Under the pieces are notes generated by a model that saw only the letters and a program-made list of their open reading frames with translations, searched no databases and was not told the origin of the DNA. The translations under genes and the position numbers were made by a program. Of a DNA stretch of 64,000 nucleotides, positions 61,233 through 64,000 are shown piece after piece. Origin of the DNA: Augochlora pura (lineage: Eukaryota > Arthropoda > Insecta > Hymenoptera > Halictidae); NCBI RefSeq assembly GCF_028453695.1, contig NC_135775.1:1860001-1924000 (forward strand). Reading direction: 5' to 3'. Each line of letters starts with the position of its first letter. The stretch's first letter is position 1.

Positions 61233-63014
61233 ATGGCAAAGCGTCCAACCACGACTGAGTCTTATGACACAAGTAGTAGTAGTGAAGATGACCTCCAGAT
61301 AGACTTATATACCGACATGTTAGAAAGACTAACTGTAGGACAAAACGACAGCAGTGATAGTGATATCGTTCCACGAAGAAGGCGACGAAGAGTTCGCATA
61401 GATAGCGACAGTGATGAAAGTAGGACGGAAGAAAACACACGGCAACAGGACAACGTATCGTCAAGTGAAGAGTGGGAGGATATTACTGAATCGGACGTTC
61501 CCTCAGCCACAATAAATTTTGATTTACATGGAGAAATAGCCGGACCACAGGTACCAACTAACATAAAAGAGCCCATAGACTACTTTACACTATATTTTAC
61601 TGAAGAATTAGTAGACAGCATAATAAAAGAAACCAACAATTATGCCAAAGAAGAAATTGGAAAGAAGCAGCTTTCACGAAAGTCAACTTGGCACAAGTGG
61701 TACGATACCACCAAAGAAGAATTTTTAGCATTCATTGCCGTCATCCTGAATATGGGATTAATTCAGCTCCCCAACATCCAAGAATACTGGTCTACTGCTG
61801 ACACTAGTAGAATCCCTTTTTTTCCGGAAACATTTACCAGGTCCAGATTTCTGCAGATATTTTGGATGTTACATTTGAAGAAACCAACGCAAGGAAATGC
61901 AACGATAAGAACGCGTATTCAAAAAGTCAGCAACTATTTAGAATATATAGATGGAAAATTCAGACAATATTTCATACCAAATAAAGCAGTCGCTGTGGAT
62001 GAATCAATTGTAAAATTCAAAGGCAGAATAGCATTCATCACCTATAATCCGAACAAGCCAACAAAGTGGGGTATACGCATATATGCGCTGGCGGACTCAA
62101 GAACAGGATATTTATTCACAATACTTCCATACTATGGCAGCATAACTTCAGATAATATATCCCGGCCGGATCTTCCAGTAAGCACAAGGATTCCGCTACA
62201 TTTATACAAGAAATTATTAGACAGAGTTCCTGGTGCAAAAGGATACCACATGTTCACCGACAGGTACTATACCAGCATCCTTTTAGCGGAAGAATTGCGA
62301 AAGATGAAATGTCATCTTACTGGCACTATAAAAATCAATCGAAAAGGCGTACCGCCACAAATAAAAAAACCAAAATTTTCAACAAATAAAACAGTTGCAT
62401 ACAGGAAAAATAATACTACGCTTCTTGCGTGGAAAGATAAAAGAATTATTACCATGCTCACGAATTATTATAACACTCAACTACAATCTACCCACAGAAC
62501 ATTACGCAGTGGTAATGTCGTAACAGTGAATAAGCCTGAAATGGTTTTAGAATATACGGCAAATATGGGTGGTGTGGATCGTGCGGATCAATACGCTTCG
62601 ACGTATTGTTTCCTCCGTAAATCGTTGAAATGGTGGAGAAAACTATTTTTTTGGGGGTTGGAAATGTGTGTGATAAACTCATACATCATATATCGAATCT
62701 CAAAACAAACAAATAATGAAACGCCAATGACACACCACAAGTTTGTGAAAACACTAATTAACCAATTGAGGGGCGATTTTCGTGTGTCAAGAACGCGCCC
62801 ATCCACATCTTCTGCGGACAATAGATTAGATAATAAATTGCATATTCCAGATGTGGGACGAAGAAAACGAGACTGTATAGTATGTTCTAACAGGAAATCA
62901 TCTGGTAGCAGGCAACAAACAAATTATTATTGTCGAACATGCAACAATCAGCCCGCAATGCATATTGGGGAGTGTTTTAAAATTTATCATACTCTGCAAA
63001 ATTATAAACAATAA
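61233..63014 (+). CDS. piggyBac transposase, intact, 593 aa
   Basis: DDE-type transposase that excises and inserts the surrounding element at TTAA sites in nuclear DNA. I chose the ATG at 61233 (MAKRP...), because the frame opens 10 codons earlier at 61203 with a hydrophobic MYLFIFFIRA stretch atypical of this family. From 61233, residues 1-100 are acidic and Ser-rich, with a run of six Arg at 48-53. The piggyBac catalytic core (DDE_Tnp_1_7 type) follows from about 110. Catalytic aspartates fit positions 256 (AVDESIVKFKGR), 343 (MFTDRYYTS) and 449 (MGGVDRADQ), with spacings of 87 and 106, close to the moth piggyBac. The C-terminus has a cysteine-rich zinc-binding domain (Cys 548, 551, 567, 570, His 577, Cys 581, His 586). 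Length is normal for the family. No stop or frameshift is seen. Confidence 0.96.
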   Translation: MAKRPTTTESYDTSSSSEDDLQIDLYTDMLERLTVGQNDSSDSDIVPRRRRRRVRIDSDSDESRTEENTRQQDNVSSSEEWEDITESDVPSATINFDLHGEIAGPQVPTNIKEPIDYFTLYFTEELVDSIIKETNNYAKEEIGKKQLSRKSTWHKWYDTTKEEFLAFIAVILNMGLIQLPNIQEYWSTADTSRIPFFPETFTRSRFLQIFWMLHLKKPTQGNATIRTRIQKVSNYLEYIDGKFRQYFIPNKAVAVDESIVKFKGRIAFITYNPNKPTKWGIRIYALADSRTGYLFTILPYYGSITSDNISRPDLPVSTRIPLHLYKKLLDRVPGAKGYHMFTDRYYTSILLAEELRKMKCHLTGTIKINRKGVPPQIKKPKFSTNKTVAYRKNNTTLLAWKDKRIITMLTNYYNTQLQSTHRTLRSGNVVTVNKPEMVLEYTANMGGVDRADQYASTYCFLRKSLKWWRKLFFWGLEMCVINSYIIYRISKQTNNETPMTHHKFVKTLINQLRGDFRVSRTRPSTSSADNRLDNKLHIPDVGRRKRDCIVCSNRKSSGSRQQTNYYCRTCNNQPAMHIGECFKIYHTLQNYKQ

Positions 63015-63038
63015 AATATTGATTTTTTTACAAATAAA
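63010..63038 (+). terminator. piggyBac transposase poly(A) signals
   Basis: An AATAAA at 63010-63015 overlaps the TAA stop codon, and a second one lies at 63033-63038, 19 bp past the stop. Both are canonical hexamers close to the end of the frame. Which one is used cannot be told. Confidence 0.5.
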
Positions 63039-63191
63039 CATTCCTCGATCTCAACCAAATCATATAAGACCAATATCATTATAATACGTTACTTAGTTCC
63101 AAAATTATAATAAATAATACGATGGTTCGTAAATGGACGTTTCTGCCGTAAAGTGGCGCTGAGTAGCTGGTAGCCAATGTCCAAAATCGTT

Positions 63192-63205
63192 CGGAGTGCA
63201 AAGGG
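63192..63205 (-). repeat. piggyBac right terminal inverted repeat
   Basis: CGGAGTGCAAAGGG, the exact reverse complement of the left end. The bases further inside no longer match, so the terminal repeat is 14 bp. Confidence 0.95.
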
Positions 63206-63209
63206 TTAA
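63206..63209. repeat. Right TTAA target duplication of piggyBac
   Basis: TTAA directly after the right terminal repeat, matching the copy at 60623-60626. Confidence 0.93.
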
Positions 63210-64000
63210 TATATGATCGTTCTGTGCAGCAGGATACTCTTCGCGACACTCTAAACATTGTTTTCTCGCGGCGTGCTTCGATGCATGCTCTTCGCTACGT
63301 TTCATGCACCTACGCTTGTTTCACACGATTCCACTCGCAAAAGCACATCGTCACAGCGCCGTCACGATGAACGTACGAACGAGAACCGGATCATGAATCG
63401 ATCCACGCGATCGCTGTGGACTGCGCCTAATTTCATGAAACTTACAAAGAGAGAGATCTCCTTGAAACGACTTGGCCATAGAATTATTGCAGCGGAATAT
63501 TGCGAGAAATTTGTGTCGACTTTTATGTCCACGCAGATTTACGCGCTGAAAATGAATATTATGGTGGAATTCTGAAATGGATTTTTAGATGGTTCTTTTT
63601 AATACTCGGGTGGCGGTGATCGGGTCTGTTTTGACCCACCGTTTGAAGTATTTTTGAGAAAACAAAATTTGTATTTGCTTGGTAAAAATTACATTAAAAA
63701 ACGTTACATTATAATTATTCGTATGAAACGAAGGGCTCGTTCGACGTCATCGTGGCAGTGCTGGTGATCGCGACACCAGTTTTTCAAGGTCTACGCATTA
63801 GACTACCCGGTAGTCCTCTTCTTTTTATCTTGTGACCTGCTGGAACACCCATCTCACTGTGGGAATCCCACTTCCCTCCTTTATGGTTATGGCTTCTATG
63901 TAAACTGGCTGACTTGAATGAAATCTCTTTTTACCATTTAGACAAGAAATTACGCTTACACGGAGATTGACATTCTACGGATAGTAGCTCTTTTATACTT
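63210..64000. other. Non-coding flank to the right of the piggyBac
   Basis: No supported gene. A TTAA at 63599-63602 is followed by TACTCGGGTGGCGGTGAT and then GGGTC-TGTTTT-GACCC. This hairpin resembles the edge of another transposable element; its other end would lie outside the window. The rest shows nothing recognisable. Confidence 0.5.

Larger units (their letters stand above)
60627..63205 (+). mobile_element. Complete piggyBac-family DNA transposon
   Basis: A cut-and-paste transposon of 2579 bp. The left end reads CCCTTTGCACTCCG (60627-60640) and the right end is its exact reverse complement (63192-63205), a perfect 14-bp inverted repeat. Both ends abut TTAA (60623-60626 and 63206-63209), the target duplication made by piggyBac transposases. 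Inside is one intact transposase frame. The left end also carries two copies of a 19-bp palindrome, not present at the right end. Perfect ends, perfect duplication and an unbroken frame point to a recent insertion. It could be autonomous; activity cannot be judged from sequence. It lies in the presumed CASK intron in the same orientation as the gene. Confidence 0.96.

Noticed and set aside
1..64000. General excess of CACGTG hexamers
   Set aside because: The number seen is near the chance expectation for 64 kb; only the extended 10-mer stands out.

Overview
The window looks like draft-assembly sequence from an insect nuclear genome, most likely a hymenopteran (bee or ant). Four short, phase-compatible exons encode an insect-type CASK/Caki protein. 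They sit in very large non-coding spaces where CpG-rich GC islands alternate with strongly AT-rich DNA full of short tandem repeats. Three runs of exactly 100 N (409-508, 7672-7771, 19450-19549) are fixed-size assembly gaps, each beside low-complexity sequence. Order and species were judged by reading only; no search was run.

Layout: 1-26051 holds no exon I can support. It may be upstream intron of CASK, because the kinase and first L27 exons that should precede 26052 are not visible. It contains minisatellites, microsatellites, gaps, several TTAA-flanked (piggyBac-like) non-autonomous elements and a dispersed repeat family. 26052-27410 holds three CASK exons (end of L27, PDZ, and linker). 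The third exon can read on in frame for 89 codons to a stop at 27678-27680, with an AATAAA 280 bp later, which suggests an alternative short C-terminus. 27411-55177 is a 27.8 kb intron that separates the PDZ exons from the SH3 exon at 55178-55415. The intron carries GC islands rich in the 9-mer CCCCACTCC and the 10-mer palindrome GTCACGTGAC, a TA-flanked foldback MITE, a hAT-type MITE and many tandem repeats. The guanylate-kinase exons are not in the window, so the gene continues past 64000.

60627-63205 is a complete piggyBac-family DNA transposon of 2579 bp: perfect 14-bp terminal inverted repeats, a TTAA duplication on both sides, and one uninterrupted transposase frame with the expected three aspartates and a C-terminal cysteine-rich domain. 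It lies on the same strand as CASK and probably inside its next intron.

How the parts work together: the only host gene supported is CASK, a membrane-associated scaffold. Nearly everything else is mobile-element debris, tandem repeat or possible intronic regulatory sequence. I found no operon, CRISPR array, tRNA or rRNA, and no clearly new multi-gene system. The best leads are the intact piggyBac, the possible truncated CASK isoform, and the motif-dense islands in the long intron.
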